Source: Flammeovirgaceae bacterium BBD 1991-12 (lineage in GTDB: Bacteria > Bacteroidota > Bacteroidia > Cytophagales > Cyclobacteriaceae). From it: a stretch of DNA of 52,386 nt. Made by a program: the position numbers and the translations under genes. The notes under the pieces are model-generated. The model was not told where the DNA came from, searched no databases, and saw only the letters and a list, made by a program, of their open reading frames with translations. Below, one piece after another: positions 32,573 to 40,751 of this stretch (its first letter is position 1; every line of letters starts with the position of its first letter). The stretch covers positions 34,353 to 86,738 of the forward strand of contig LYSV01000028.1 of the NCBI GenBank assembly GCA_001657315.1. The letters run 5' to 3'.

Positions 32573-33000
32573 TTCACGATCATTTTATCTACCGAAAACC
32601 TTCCTCCGCCAAGCGCTACCAAAGCACCGCACATGGCTAGTACAAGGAGGTGATACTCATAACCTTCCTGTCCCGCCTGCATCCGCCCAAACCAGTTCAT
32701 CATGAAGCCAAACTGTGCATGCACGGTTACGATCATACCAATGAACAAACCGAACATGATCCCGGCATTGATCCTTGTCGCCACACCAAAAATGAGTAAA
32801 AGGCTACCCAAAGTCTCAATGAGCACGGTGAGATAGGCAAGAATGGCCGGCAGATTCAAATAGCCTGTGAGGTAATCCAGGAATGTCCCGAAGCCCCCTC
32901 CGAGTTTTCCTATGCCATGAAGAAAGATCACCAGCCCCAATGTGATCCTAAGCACCGTAGAGGCGAGGTTGTCATTTGTTTTGAAAATCAGGTTTTTCAT
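32569..33000 (-). CDS. DoxX family membrane protein
   Basis: The 143-residue protein has four transmembrane helices and DoxX signatures: VLRITLGLVIFLHGIGKLGGG in the first helix and ETLGSLLLIFGVATRINAG in the second. DoxX proteins are linked to redox stress and thiol or quinone metabolism. Its stop overlaps azoR by four bases, supporting a shared function in handling electrophile or quinone stress. Confidence 0.9.
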   Translation of the reverse strand: MKNLIFKTNDNLASTVLRITLGLVIFLHGIGKLGGGFGTFLDYLTGYLNLPAILAYLTVLIETLGSLLLIFGVATRINAGIMFGLFIGMIVTVHAQFGFMMNWFGRMQAGQEGYEYHLLVLAMCGALVALGGGRFSVDKMIVK

Positions 33001-33026
33001 TTCTATTGTTATATGGTTTGTGAATG

Positions 33027-33653
33027 TTATTTGAATTCCAGCCGTAAGAAGACGCCGGGCTGCAGATCGTATTCCCAGCTATCACCAAATTGAAATTGGT
33101 TAAAGGCGACGCCTGTTTGGACCATACCCAGATCTGCTCCTATACGCACATATTGAAAACTTAGCAAGTGTTGATCTGAATTGAAGTTGAATGAGAACTG
33201 CCCCTGAAGAAAGCCTTCAAGCTTTTGAGTAATTTTAGGTCTGCCCTGGACTATAGAGAAGAATTCAAAATCCGGATTGGATCTGAACTCTGAGGTGAAG
33301 TTGGCCGTGACAAAGAACCTTTCCCGGTAGTAAGTGTATTGCGGACCACCCAGAGCCACAAACCGATCGCTTAATAACCGTGTACCCACGGTGGGCCCAA
33401 AGCCTTTCCACCAGTTGTAGCTCAATATAGTGTAGGACATAAATAATGTCTGGTCCGGTTCACGATTATGCTCCGCCGTGTTAAGGCTGAAAATGGTATA
33501 CCTGTAATCCTTGTCAAGCGGTTTGGTAATCCATGTTTCCACATTAAAAAACTCATCTCCAGCTGACAGCTCTATCACGTCCTGAGCCCTGGATTTCCGG
33601 GCGAATGTCAGGAGGAAAAAAACAATGAAGAGCGGATATATTTTTCTGTGCAT
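33027..33653 (-). CDS. Exported beta-rich protein, likely small outer-membrane protein
   Basis: The 208-residue protein has a signal peptide (about 1-23, ending KSRAQ). The rest alternates aromatic and polar residues (QYTYYRERFFVTANFTSEFR, GFLQGQFSFNFNSD, LLSFQYVRIGADLGM), consistent with a small barrel, and ends FLRLEFK. I do not recognise a family. It leads the DoxX-azoR-SMR run with a 26-bp gap and is probably in the same transcript. Confidence 0.7.
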   Translation of the reverse strand: MHRKIYPLFIVFFLLTFARKSRAQDVIELSAGDEFFNVETWITKPLDKDYRYTIFSLNTAEHNREPDQTLFMSYTILSYNWWKGFGPTVGTRLLSDRFVALGGPQYTYYRERFFVTANFTSEFRSNPDFEFFSIVQGRPKITQKLEGFLQGQFSFNFNSDQHLLSFQYVRIGADLGMVQTGVAFNQFQFGDSWEYDLQPGVFLRLEFK

Positions 33654-33784
33654 ATGACCTGCTGGTGAGTGTTGAAATGTTATGCAACAAAGCTAGAGGC
33701 CACCAATGCGGTATTTTTTATCCGTTTTTAGGGAAAAAGGGTAAGTTTTTAGGTAATCAGAGATATGGTCAGTTCAATCCTGAC

Positions 33785-34657
33785 CTATAGATCAGTACCA
33801 GGAAGCTCTTTTCGATACCCATTAGGGGTTGTGCCTGTATGTTTTTTGAAATACCGGGCAAAATTGGATACTTCACCAAAACCCAGTTCATAAGATATTT
33901 GTGAGATAGTCCTGGTACTTTGCTGCAGAAGGCCTTTGGCCTGGAGGATCAGATATTCCTGTATGAGATGTAAGGGAGCCCTTCCGGTCACTTCCTTGAT
34001 CGCTTCGGAAAGGTAGACCGGGCTGATGCTGAGCTCTGAGGCATAGTCGGACACTTTCATGGTATAGGTTCCGTTTTCCTTAAGGAGGTTCTCAAACTGG
34101 AACGTGATCTCCTCAGCCCGGTTGGTGAAACCCTGAGATCCGTTTTTGTTAGTGTAGAACCTTTTGACCTTTTCAAGTAACAAAGCCAGGTAGGCAGCCA
34201 GCACTCCCGTATCCTCACCGGCACGATAGTTTTGGTGCTCGGCAAGCATTTGGCCCATTAGCTCGATGATCGTCCGTCTCTGAGCAGCATTCAGGGTGAT
34301 CATGGGGGTAGTATGAAGGTTGAAGAAGGGGTATTTTTTATACAGGTCCACCTTGTGAACCAGGTTGTGCAGGAGCTGTGGTTTGAATAAGATCATGTAT
34401 CCGACCGCATCTTCAGTGAAGGAATTCACTTTCCAGGACGACATTTGATAAGGTGTGGCAAACGACAGGGAATCTTTTAGCGGTTTAAAAGACGATGCAC
34501 CGATTTTGCAGTCTACATCATGACCAGAGCCGTAGGTTAATTCAAAGAAGCTGTGCTTATAGGGACCAATTTGAAACTGCTCCTGTCCAAAATGATCTTC
34601 AATCCTGTAAATGTAAAAGTCAGCATTCCTGACAGGCTCTGAAATGCCTAAATCCAT
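33785..34657 (-). CDS. AraC family transcriptional regulator
   Basis: ATG 34657 is preferred because CGGAG lies just before it; a TTG at 34741 would add 28 residues. The 290-residue protein has an N-terminal cupin-like sensor domain (about 1-150: GQEQFQIGPYKHSFFELTYG) and a C-terminal double helix-turn-helix (about 190-285: VSDYASELSISPVYLSEAIKEVTG, ISQISYELGFGEVSNFARYFKKHTG). It sits upstream of the outer-membrane/DoxX/azoR/SMR run, in the same direction, and is its likely regulator. Its 5' flank is duplicated near 37.2 kb. Confidence 0.85.
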   Translation of the reverse strand: MDLGISEPVRNADFYIYRIEDHFGQEQFQIGPYKHSFFELTYGSGHDVDCKIGASSFKPLKDSLSFATPYQMSSWKVNSFTEDAVGYMILFKPQLLHNLVHKVDLYKKYPFFNLHTTPMITLNAAQRRTIIELMGQMLAEHQNYRAGEDTGVLAAYLALLLEKVKRFYTNKNGSQGFTNRAEEITFQFENLLKENGTYTMKVSDYASELSISPVYLSEAIKEVTGRAPLHLIQEYLILQAKGLLQQSTRTISQISYELGFGEVSNFARYFKKHTGTTPNGYRKELPGTDL

Positions 34658-34713
34658 AAGTAGCTCCGATATTTCGTTGTATATGGTCAAGAACCTGATT
34701 GACGTGTACCTGT

Positions 34714-34793
34714 AAAAATAAAAGTTATTTGATTCAGACAAGGAGTTCTGGTGGTGATAGAAACGCGGATAGAGCGATCCTAAGGCCGGAGGA
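34714..34793. repeat. Direct repeat R1 (partner at 37173)
   Basis: AAATAAAAGTTATTTGATTC and the following 55 bases (ending TCCTAAGGCC) match 37173-37249 with about six substitutions. It covers the region just upstream of the araC-like start. With its partner it brackets the AbiE pair. Confidence 0.85.
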
Positions 34794-34797
34794 GAGG

Positions 34798-34863
34798 TGA
34801 TTGTAGTAAAGGGTAAGTGGTTTGTACGTCGTTTGTGAGTATAATGGTTTATATTCGGATGTT
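34798..34863 (+). repeat. Dispersed repeat copy (a) upstream of the AbiE pair
   Basis: GATTGTAGTAAAGGGTAAGT, followed by TTTGTGAGTATAATGGTTTATATTCGGATGTT in short, resembles copies at 40647-40738 and 45757-45848; all three share GTTT..AAGT(at)AAT and ATATTCGGATnTT. Similarity stops just after TT and the next bases are gene-specific. It is 218 bp before the AbiEi-like start. Confidence 0.6.
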
Positions 34864-35080
34864 AGGTTTTATGCTGTGACGCAAACCCACCGTGCATTTT
34901 AGCACATTTGGCTTTTGCCGTCTCAGCACCAGCTTAGAAAAAACCAAAAGAGCTAAAACCTTCCTCACTAAATACTCTTAGCAGATCGGACCCAAAAATT
35001 ACTAGTATTATGTTTTACTGGCGTTTTTTTGATTTCTAAAAATTGCCGGTATTTATTAATTTTGGTAAAAATTGGATTAG

Positions 35081-35845
35081 ATGCCAAAGATCATAGAGAA
35101 CAGACTTATTGAAGAATTTAGGAATAGAGAGTATTTCACTCGTGAAGACCTCTTTGAATTCTATCGTCATTTCGAACCAGATTTAAAGGAAGGAACTTTC
35201 GGTTGGAGGATTTATGATTTAAAGGATAGGAATATCATTAGATCTCTAAAAAGAGGGCTTTATGTTATCTCTTACAAACCGGGATATAAACCGGATATCT
35301 CAAAGATTCTACTCAAGATCGCAAAACAATTAACGGATAGATTTGAGGACATAAAACATTGTTTATGGGAATCTGCCTGGTTGAATGAATTTGGACAACA
35401 CCAGACCAGTAGGTCTACCCTTTTCATAGAAATAGAAAAAGGATTTGAAGAGTCCCTTTTTTATGAACTTAAAGATTCTATCCGAAGTGAGGTGTACCTG
35501 AGTCCAGATGAAAAAGCAATCGACTTCTACATCTCTGAAAGCCATCAGCCTGTAATTGTAAAAAAACTTATAACCAGGGCTCCAATCTCAAAGCGAACAG
35601 AAAGAAAGCTCAAATTCTACACGCCTGCATTGGAAAAGATCCTTGTCGACTTATACTCAGAAGAAAAGCTTTTCTATTTTCTACAAGGCTCTGAACTAAT
35701 ACACATCTATGAGAACGCTATTTCAAACTACACGATCAACTTTACTAAGTTATTCAGTTATGCGAAAAGAAGAGAGAGAGAGCAGGACATAAAGCAGTTT
35801 ATGACAAATCATATGTATCACCTTGTAAAAGACATCATAGAATGA
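35081..35845 (+). CDS. AbiEi-like antitoxin (DUF6577-type)
   Basis: The 254-residue protein has an N-terminal winged-helix region (about residues 1-65: EEFRNREYFTREDLFEF, LKDRNIIRSLKRGLYVI) and a longer mixed domain (ISKRTERKLKFYTPALEKILVDL). This is the layout of AbiEi antitoxins, which bind their promoter and silence the AbiEii nucleotidyltransferase. It overlaps the toxin gene as ATGA, consistent with a type IV toxin-antitoxin operon. The sequence is more A/T rich than the araC neighbour. Confidence 0.8.
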   Translation: MPKIIENRLIEEFRNREYFTREDLFEFYRHFEPDLKEGTFGWRIYDLKDRNIIRSLKRGLYVISYKPGYKPDISKILLKIAKQLTDRFEDIKHCLWESAWLNEFGQHQTSRSTLFIEIEKGFEESLFYELKDSIRSEVYLSPDEKAIDFYISESHQPVIVKKLITRAPISKRTERKLKFYTPALEKILVDLYSEEKLFYFLQGSELIHIYENAISNYTINFTKLFSYAKRREREQDIKQFMTNHMYHLVKDIIE

Positions 35846-36942
35846 TCAAAGAACATTGTTTTACAGATGAATGGCTAAATGCTTTTAAAAAGCAAAAGGA
35901 TCATAAGAGAATCGATACGATCATACTTGAAAAGATGATCTACGCGCTACACTTGCTGGAAAGGATAAAAGCAAGTGGACTTGATTTTGTCTTCAAGGGT
36001 GGAACCAGTTTAGTTCTCCTGCTTAAAGAGGGAAACCGTTTTTCAATTGATATTGACATAATCAGCAATACACAAAGAGAAGACCTTGAAATCATTCTGA
36101 ACAAGGTCATTGATACATCACACTTTACTGAATGGAAACTAGACGAACATCGGAGTTATCAGGATGGTATCCCAAAAGCGCACTACAAATTTTCCTTTAA
36201 AACGACCCAAACTGGTTCAGGTACTATTTTATTGGATGTTCTCATTGAAGATTCGATCTACCCGGAACAAATTGAAACCGAGATTATTACGAAATGGATA
36301 GATTCTGATGACCAGACCATGGTTACAGTCCCTTCAATAGATGCGATCACAGGTGATAAACTTACAGCTTTTGCCCCCAATACCGTCGGAATTCCCTATT
36401 TCAAAGGAAAAGACAATCAGCCTTTCTCCATGGAAATCTGTAAACAGCTTTTCGATTTAAGCAGGCTCTTTGAGCACATCGAGAGTTTAGATACAGTCGC
36501 TGCAAGTTTTGAGGTATTTGCCAAAAAGGAAATTGCATATAGAAAAGGTGATAATTCTACCCTCACACCCGAAGATGTTCTTCAAGATACGATTGATACT
36601 TGTGTCATCCTTGTAAAAAGAGAACGAGGAAATGCAGAGGAAAAATCCAAATTTAAAGCACTTCAACAAGGAATCAGAGCCTTTGGCACAGGTTTCCTCA
36701 TGTCAGGTAATTTCCGAATTGATGATGCAGTACCAGCTTCAGCAAGAATCGCTTATCTGGCAGCCAAACTATTGAAAAATGATCTTACTCCTCTTGCAAA
36801 ATATAAGGGTCAGGACATTAAAGAATGGAACATTGAGGATCAGGACTGGAATTTCTTCAATCGTCTGAAAAGGCAACCTGACAAATCTTCTTTCTTTTAC
36901 TGGTTCAAAACGGTTGAACTATTGACAACCAAACAACAATAA
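35842..36942 (+). CDS. AbiEii/AbiGii-family nucleotidyltransferase toxin
   Basis: The 366-residue protein has the family's motif pair: FKGGTSLVLLL (residues 51-61) and RFSIDIDII with D70 and D72 as metal ligands. It has also the TGDKLTAFAPNT segment (about 172-183), where the Lys is conserved. AbiEii transfers nucleotides to tRNA acceptor ends and stops growth during phage infection. The start overlaps the antitoxin stop as ATGA. A cut-off type I restriction gene follows, so this was part of a larger defence block. Confidence 0.9.
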   Translation: MIKEHCFTDEWLNAFKKQKDHKRIDTIILEKMIYALHLLERIKASGLDFVFKGGTSLVLLLKEGNRFSIDIDIISNTQREDLEIILNKVIDTSHFTEWKLDEHRSYQDGIPKAHYKFSFKTTQTGSGTILLDVLIEDSIYPEQIETEIITKWIDSDDQTMVTVPSIDAITGDKLTAFAPNTVGIPYFKGKDNQPFSMEICKQLFDLSRLFEHIESLDTVAASFEVFAKKEIAYRKGDNSTLTPEDVLQDTIDTCVILVKRERGNAEEKSKFKALQQGIRAFGTGFLMSGNFRIDDAVPASARIAYLAAKLLKNDLTPLAKYKGQDIKEWNIEDQDWNFFNRLKRQPDKSSFFYWFKTVELLTTKQQ

Positions 36943-36944
36943 CC

Positions 36945-37028
36945 ATGGGAATAAACGAACAAGAAACCCGCTATCATCTAGTCGATCCCATTCTTAAAAA
37001 AAGGGGTATGACGATCTTAAATGCTTGA
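36945..37028 (+). pseudogene. 5' fragment of a type I restriction R subunit gene
   Basis: Twenty-seven residues, MGINEQETRYHLVDPILKKR then GMTILNA and a stop, start two bases after the AbiEii stop. NEQxTRYHLVDPIL is the usual N-terminus of HsdR-type restriction helicases, which exceed 700 residues. The rest is missing, and similarity is lost shortly before repeat B (37061). A deletion or recombination junction therefore lies between about 37000 and 37060. Confidence 0.6.
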
Positions 37029-37060
37029 AATGTGAAACGCCCTCTACCTCCACAGATGGT

Positions 37061-37120
37061 ATCCTGTAAGGAACTCTGAGCCTGATGACTACTACCAATC
37101 AATGTGATGAATTACTGATT
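37061..37120. repeat. Dispersed direct repeat B (partner at 31321)
   Basis: ATCCTGTAAGGAACTCTGAG, then ACCAATCAATGTGATGAATT, match 31321-31381. It sits 32 bp after the truncated restriction gene and about 50 bp before repeat R2, so the two ends of the SMR-AraC cluster are adjacent here. Confidence 0.75.
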
Positions 37121-37172
37121 CATCTTTTAAAATTCTCGGAGTCCTTTGCGAGAGACTCAGAGGAGGAGAAGA

Positions 37173-37249
37173 AAATAAAAGTTATTTGATTCAGACAAGG
37201 AGTTCCGGTAGTGATCGAAATGCGGGTAGAGCGATCCTAAGGCCAGAGA
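37173..37249. repeat. Direct repeat R2 (partner at 34714)
   Basis: AAATAAAAGTTATTTGATTC, then GATCCTAAGGCC at the end, match the araC-upstream segment 34717-34793 at all but about six positions. Similarity does not clearly continue beyond 37250. Confidence 0.85.
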
Positions 37250-37381
37250 AGCCTAGCCATAGTTGGACAATGAATTTTCGCAAAGAAACTGCCGGAGTAG
37301 ACACTTCCTGAACGCAGGTGTTACAGTAAGAGCCCACTGTTCTGAACAGAAGGGCTCTCTTTCTTGCTTTACCAACGGAAT

Positions 37382-37729
37382 TCAGATACTTTTTGCCGGA
37401 TTCAGGTCAGCTTCAGCCTTTTTGGGCTCAAAGGGACGGCTATGATCCTTTTTCATCACCTCGTCCGCCTCCTGCAGAAAATTGATAAGAAAATACATAC
37501 TCTCGGCGATCTCCGTAAAGTCATAGCGGTAGCCGCTTTGCTCCAGGTACATGAGGTATATGCCCCATACTTCGTGCAGGTGCCTGCGGTAGGTTTCAGG
37601 GCTGTTGAAATCGAACAGTTCCTTAAGGCAGGATAAACACTTTTTTGCGGGACGTGCTTCTTCTGTAGTCATCATTGGTTCTGTTTTTGGTTCAGGTTTG
37701 GGCGTCTCCCCACCGTGGGTCGCTGCCAT
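37382..37729 (-). CDS. Hypothetical CxxC-containing helical protein
   Basis: ATG 37729 (MAATHGGETPKPEPK) is a plausible start; longer (37822) and shorter (37675) starts are possible. The 115-residue product has a Pro/Glu/Thr-rich head, then KKCLSCLKELFDFNSPETYRRHLHEVWGIYLMYLEQSGYRYDF, largely helical, with one CxxC, and a basic tail. I do not recognise a family. It diverges from the XRE regulator at 37952. A strong hairpin lies in its upstream region. Confidence 0.5.
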   Translation of the reverse strand: MAATHGGETPKPEPKTEPMMTTEEARPAKKCLSCLKELFDFNSPETYRRHLHEVWGIYLMYLEQSGYRYDFTEIAESMYFLINFLQEADEVMKKDHSRPFEPKKAEADLNPAKSI

Positions 37730-37804
37730 GTGGTAAAGAACTACAAAAGCACTTCTGTAACCTACCAGGCCTGTTGGGTAAAATACCGGAGCCGGCCGGG
37801 GGCT

Positions 37805-37835
37805 GGGGTCAGACGGTTCCAAACCGTCAGACCCC
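37805..37835. repeat. Strong palindrome between divergent genes
   Basis: GGGGTCAGACGGTT and AACCGTCAGACCCC form a hairpin with a four-base or shorter loop and a single A-A mismatch. It lies upstream of the XRE regulator in a GC-rich stretch unlike the AT-rich surroundings. It could be the operator of the regulator or a dispersed palindromic repeat. Confidence 0.6.
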
Positions 37836-37951
37836 TTACCAGCGCGCCAAACCCCTGCCCGGGCCAGCTACCAGTTGGTACCCTGCTGCACACCCTCCGG
37901 TATAATACCCAAGCGGTTGGCACACTATAAAAAACTTACTATATTTCACCC

Positions 37952-38365
37952 ATGGAAAACCACACAAAACCCCCTAAAAAGCACCTCGGAAGAAAGATCG
38001 GCCGCATGCGTGAAATACTGGGTATCAAGCAGGACGTAGTAGCCGACAAGCTGGGCATCAGCCAGCAGAAGGTATCCCATATCGAGCAAAGCGAAGAAGT
38101 AGACGATGCCACACTGGAGGAAATAGCCGGCGCGCTGGGCGTAAAACCGGAAGCTATTAAGAACTTCAGTGAAGAAGCCGTCTTCAACCAGATCAACAAC
38201 ACCTTACATGACAATAGTTCTTTGAACCAAAATTACCAATGCACCTTCAACCCCATTGAAAAATGGGTAGAAGCAGTTGAGAAAAACGAAAAGCTCTACG
38301 AGGAGATGCTGAAAAGCGAACGGGAAAAGGTGGCGCTGCTGGAGAGGCTTTTGGGTGAGAAGTAG
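37952..38365 (+). CDS. XRE-family helix-turn-helix regulator
   Basis: The 137-residue protein has a lambda-repressor-like HTH (about residues 12-70: LGRKIGRMREILGIKQDVVADKLGISQQKVSHIEQ, DDATLEEIAGALGVKPEAI) and a C-terminal helical/coiled-coil tail ending in EREKVALLERLLGE. Such short regulators are common beside mobile or accessory DNA in Bacteroidota. The palindrome at 37805 is a possible binding site. Confidence 0.85.
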   Translation: MENHTKPPKKHLGRKIGRMREILGIKQDVVADKLGISQQKVSHIEQSEEVDDATLEEIAGALGVKPEAIKNFSEEAVFNQINNTLHDNSSLNQNYQCTFNPIEKWVEAVEKNEKLYEEMLKSEREKVALLERLLGEK

Positions 38366-38624
38366 GGATGTCCGACAGGTTGATCGGCTGGTAGGTTAAA
38401 ATTATTCATTAATTACATATCCACGCGCTAAAGTAAAGGGCCTGAATAGCCCTGTTCCGGGAGGCTCAACAGAAAACCGGGGAGCCCGGAACACGTATAC
38501 ATAATTTGTATGAAAGACATAAAAATTGTACTTTCGTATGTATATAATGCTCTTGGCCAAGTATTCTCAATTCTCTATATCATAGCGAGAATGCCGAACC
38601 TGGAGCTTTTTTATTTTAGGGAAT
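38366..38624. other. Spacer with GC-rich hairpin
   Basis: GTTCCGGGAGGCTC (from 38449) pairs with GAGCCCGGAAC (about 38479) with a three-base bulge. The remainder is AT rich. No gene is visible. The stretch should hold the promoter of the NYN gene. Confidence 0.4.
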
Positions 38625-39299
38625 GTGAAAAAAAGAACAGCAATTTTAGTTGATGGTGGGTTCTTTTTAAAGAGATACCGATCTATCCACAAAATAAAAA
38701 AACCAGATCCGGTTCGTACAGCAAACGACCTTTGGGAGATGTGCTTAAAACATCTGACCCAAGCCAAAGGCGAATCCTATGACTTATATCGGATTTTCTA
38801 TTACGACTGCCTACCTTATGATAAAAAGCAACATAATCCTGTTACTGGCAGGTCTATCGATTTTTCTAAAACAGACCAATACCACTTCCAACTGGAATTC
38901 TTTGAGGAATTAAAAAAGAAAAGAAAAATAGCTTTGCGTCTGGGTGTTCTTGAAGACAGAAAACGATGGATAATAAAGCCAGCCAGGACGAAGGAACTCT
39001 TAACCAAGAGCATCAGTATTGATGACTTAACGGAAGATGACGTTCAGTTCGATTTTAACCAGAAAAGAGTAGATATTAAGATTGGTTTGGATATTGCCTC
39101 CATGACGTTGAAAAATCAAGTGGAGCAGATTGTTTTGGTCTCTGGTGATAGTGATTTTGTTCCGGCAGCAAAACTGGCAAGAAGAGAAGGGGTTGACTTT
39201 TTACTGGATCCCATGTGGAATCCTATCAAACCACACTTGTTTGAACACATAGATGGATTGTCTTCAAAGATCAAACGGCCACAAAATCACAATAGCTGA
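38625..39299 (+). CDS. NYN-domain (PIN-like) ribonuclease, LabA/DUF88-type
   Basis: Start is GTG 38625 (an overlapping ATG would stop at once). The 224-residue protein has the NYN/PIN acidic set: D10 in AILVDGGFF, D150 in KRVDIKIGLDIASM, and D175 and D177 in VSGDSDFVPAAKLARREG, giving a metal-dependent RNase active site. NYN proteins act in RNA processing and some serve as defence effectors. It is isolated, followed by a CATTCTCGT/ACGAGAATG hairpin at 39311-39333. Confidence 0.88.
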   Translation: MKKRTAILVDGGFFLKRYRSIHKIKKPDPVRTANDLWEMCLKHLTQAKGESYDLYRIFYYDCLPYDKKQHNPVTGRSIDFSKTDQYHFQLEFFEELKKKRKIALRLGVLEDRKRWIIKPARTKELLTKSISIDDLTEDDVQFDFNQKRVDIKIGLDIASMTLKNQVEQIVLVSGDSDFVPAAKLARREGVDFLLDPMWNPIKPHLFEHIDGLSSKIKRPQNHNS

Positions 39300-39566
39300 C
39301 GTTAACTACCCATTCTCGTCGTAAACGAGAATGAACTTACCTTGCCTTGAATAACGAAGACTCAGCTAAGGTTGCCCTGTGGATTTTCAATGATACTCCC
39401 CAAAAACACTCCCTCAATCCCGTAAAAACCTTTTCCATATTGGCATAACATCAAAAACTTAATATATTTATAGCAAATAGTTAATATTCTTTTAACCTAA
39501 ACAAATCTACCCCCTGCCGTAAGGTATTGCTCCTTACCTTTTGTTTAACCCGAATACCCGGAACCA

Positions 39567-39722
39567 ATGAAAAAATATCACTTAGCCCATCATATTTTTA
39601 CACCTGCCAGGATTGCACTGCTGAAACGTGGTATAGAATCACTAAACCGCGGTACAGAATCGTTGCGAACCGTGAAAGAATCATTCCACCGCATTAAAAA
39701 ACCACTAAAACGCATCGGGTAA
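39567..39722 (+). CDS. Short ORF containing the first 21-bp repeats
   Basis: The 51-residue frame (MKKYHLAHHIFTPARIALLK...) reads the first units of the 21-bp array as a heptad peptide of the form (S)-L/F-x-R-x-x-E: RGIESLNRGTE, SLRTVKE, SFHRIKK, PLKRIG, then a stop. The array continues past the stop in the same phase but with more stops. It may be a real small protein with a basic amphipathic helix, or the intact head of a decayed longer repeat gene. Confidence 0.4.
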   Translation: MKKYHLAHHIFTPARIALLKRGIESLNRGTESLRTVKESFHRIKKPLKRIG

Positions 39723-39868
39723 TCACTCCACCGCTCGCCTCAATGACAAAAACGCATCCCCTAACCCTTCCACCGCATGTGGGAATCATAAAAACGCACG
39801 TTGGAATTACCCAACCGCGCCGGAGAGCCGTGGAAACGCTCGTGGAGATCATTCAACCGCAGGGAAAG
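39617..39868 (+). repeat. Degenerate 21-bp tandem array, 12 units
   Basis: Twelve consecutive 21-base units, without length change, share a core AATCAxTxxACCGC; for example ATCACTAAACCGCGGTACAG, ATCATTCCACCGCATTAAAA, ATCACTCCACCGCTCGCCTC. Units tend to alternate between AAAACGC and CCACCGC, giving a 42-bp higher-order period. Spacer positions differ freely, so it is not CRISPR. The unit length is seven codons; the first units are read by the short ORF. Confidence 0.85.
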
Positions 39869-39949
39869 GAGTTGGCAGTCGGCAGTGGGCAGAGGCAGTC
39901 GGCAAAAATGGCCCAATAACCTAATAACCCAGTAACCAATAACTAAATC
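39869..39949. repeat. Low-complexity GGCAGTC / AATAACC tract
   Basis: GGCAGTCGGCA occurs twice and partly a third time, then CCTAATAACCCAGTAACC-like repeats run to the next start codon. Such tracts are frequent between Bacteroidota genes. No regulatory site is evident. Confidence 0.55.
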
Positions 39950-40600
39950 ATGAATAAGAACACAATCGAAGGAAAGCTGCTTTTTGCACAAAATGCCATT
40001 ACCAACGCGCTCGGCTACGAGGAGATAAAGAATCTGCTGGCCGGCTTTGGCTATACGGAAAAACGCCTGCGGGAAGGCCTGCAACTGTACGAGCGGGCCA
40101 GTGAGCTACAGGCAAAACAGCAGAAGGAGTACGGCGAGCAGTTCGCCGCCACGGATGCACTCAACGCAGCCAAAGCAACAGCTAACCGTGAGTATATGAA
40201 CCATGTAAAGATAGCCCGTATCGCCTTTCGCGATGACCGCGGTGCGGCCGAAAGCCTGCAACTGACCGGCGACCGCCGGCAGTCGCTCTCCGGCTGGCTG
40301 AAGCAGGCCAAGGTATTTTATGCCAACAGCCTGGGCAACAGTGAGGTGCTCACGGCCATGGGCCGGTACGGCATCACCACGGAAAAGCTCACTGCTGCAC
40401 AGGGGCAGATCACCGGTGTGGAGCAGGCACTCAACAGCCAGCTCAGGGAAAAGGGTGAGGCTCAGGTAGCCACCCAGCAGCGTGACGAGGCGTTCGACGC
40501 CCTGCAGGAGTGGATGAGCGATTTCATCGCCATCGCCCGCATAGCGCTGGAGAGCGAGCCACAGTACCTGGAGGTGCTGGGCGTGGTGCAGCCGGGGTAG
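39950..40600 (+). CDS. Hypothetical all-helical protein, 216 residues
   Basis: I do not recognise it. The sequence is almost wholly helical and alanine, glutamine and glutamate rich (for example YERASELQAKQQKEYGEQFAATDALNAAKATANREYMNHVKIARIAFRD), without signal peptide or transmembrane helix. Base composition is clearly more GC rich than the flanking AT-rich cassettes. It ends 20 bp before a good terminator. A structural or phage-derived role is possible; nothing is demonstrated. Confidence 0.65.
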   Translation: MNKNTIEGKLLFAQNAITNALGYEEIKNLLAGFGYTEKRLREGLQLYERASELQAKQQKEYGEQFAATDALNAAKATANREYMNHVKIARIAFRDDRGAAESLQLTGDRRQSLSGWLKQAKVFYANSLGNSEVLTAMGRYGITTEKLTAAQGQITGVEQALNSQLREKGEAQVATQQRDEAFDALQEWMSDFIAIARIALESEPQYLEVLGVVQPG

Positions 40601-40620
40601 GATGAGGGTTGAAGAATCCG

Positions 40621-40646
40621 GCCCCGTGGTGGGGCTGGGTTTTTTT
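40621..40646 (+). terminator. Terminator after the helical protein gene
   Basis: GCCCC-GTGGT-GGGGC followed by TGGG and seven T residues, 20 bp after the stop codon. Confidence 0.85.
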
Positions 40647-40738
40647 GATGTTTTGTTTGGGATTGGGGTAATTTTAAAGGATGGGTGTTTAAGCATTTGC
40701 AGCGTTTGAAAGTATAATGATGTATATTCGGATATTTT
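40647..40738 (+). repeat. Dispersed repeat copy (b)
   Basis: GATGTTTTGTTTGGGATTGG to ATGTATATTCGGATATTTT aligns with 45757-45848 across the whole length and with the right part of 34798-34863. It lies directly before the gene at 40752, 14 bp from the ATG. Confidence 0.6.
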
Positions 40739-40751
40739 AGGACATAGGAAA

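Noticed and set aside
39617-39868. CRISPR array
   Set aside because: Units are 21 bp without conserved repeat and unique-spacer alternation of the usual sizes, and no cas genes are present.
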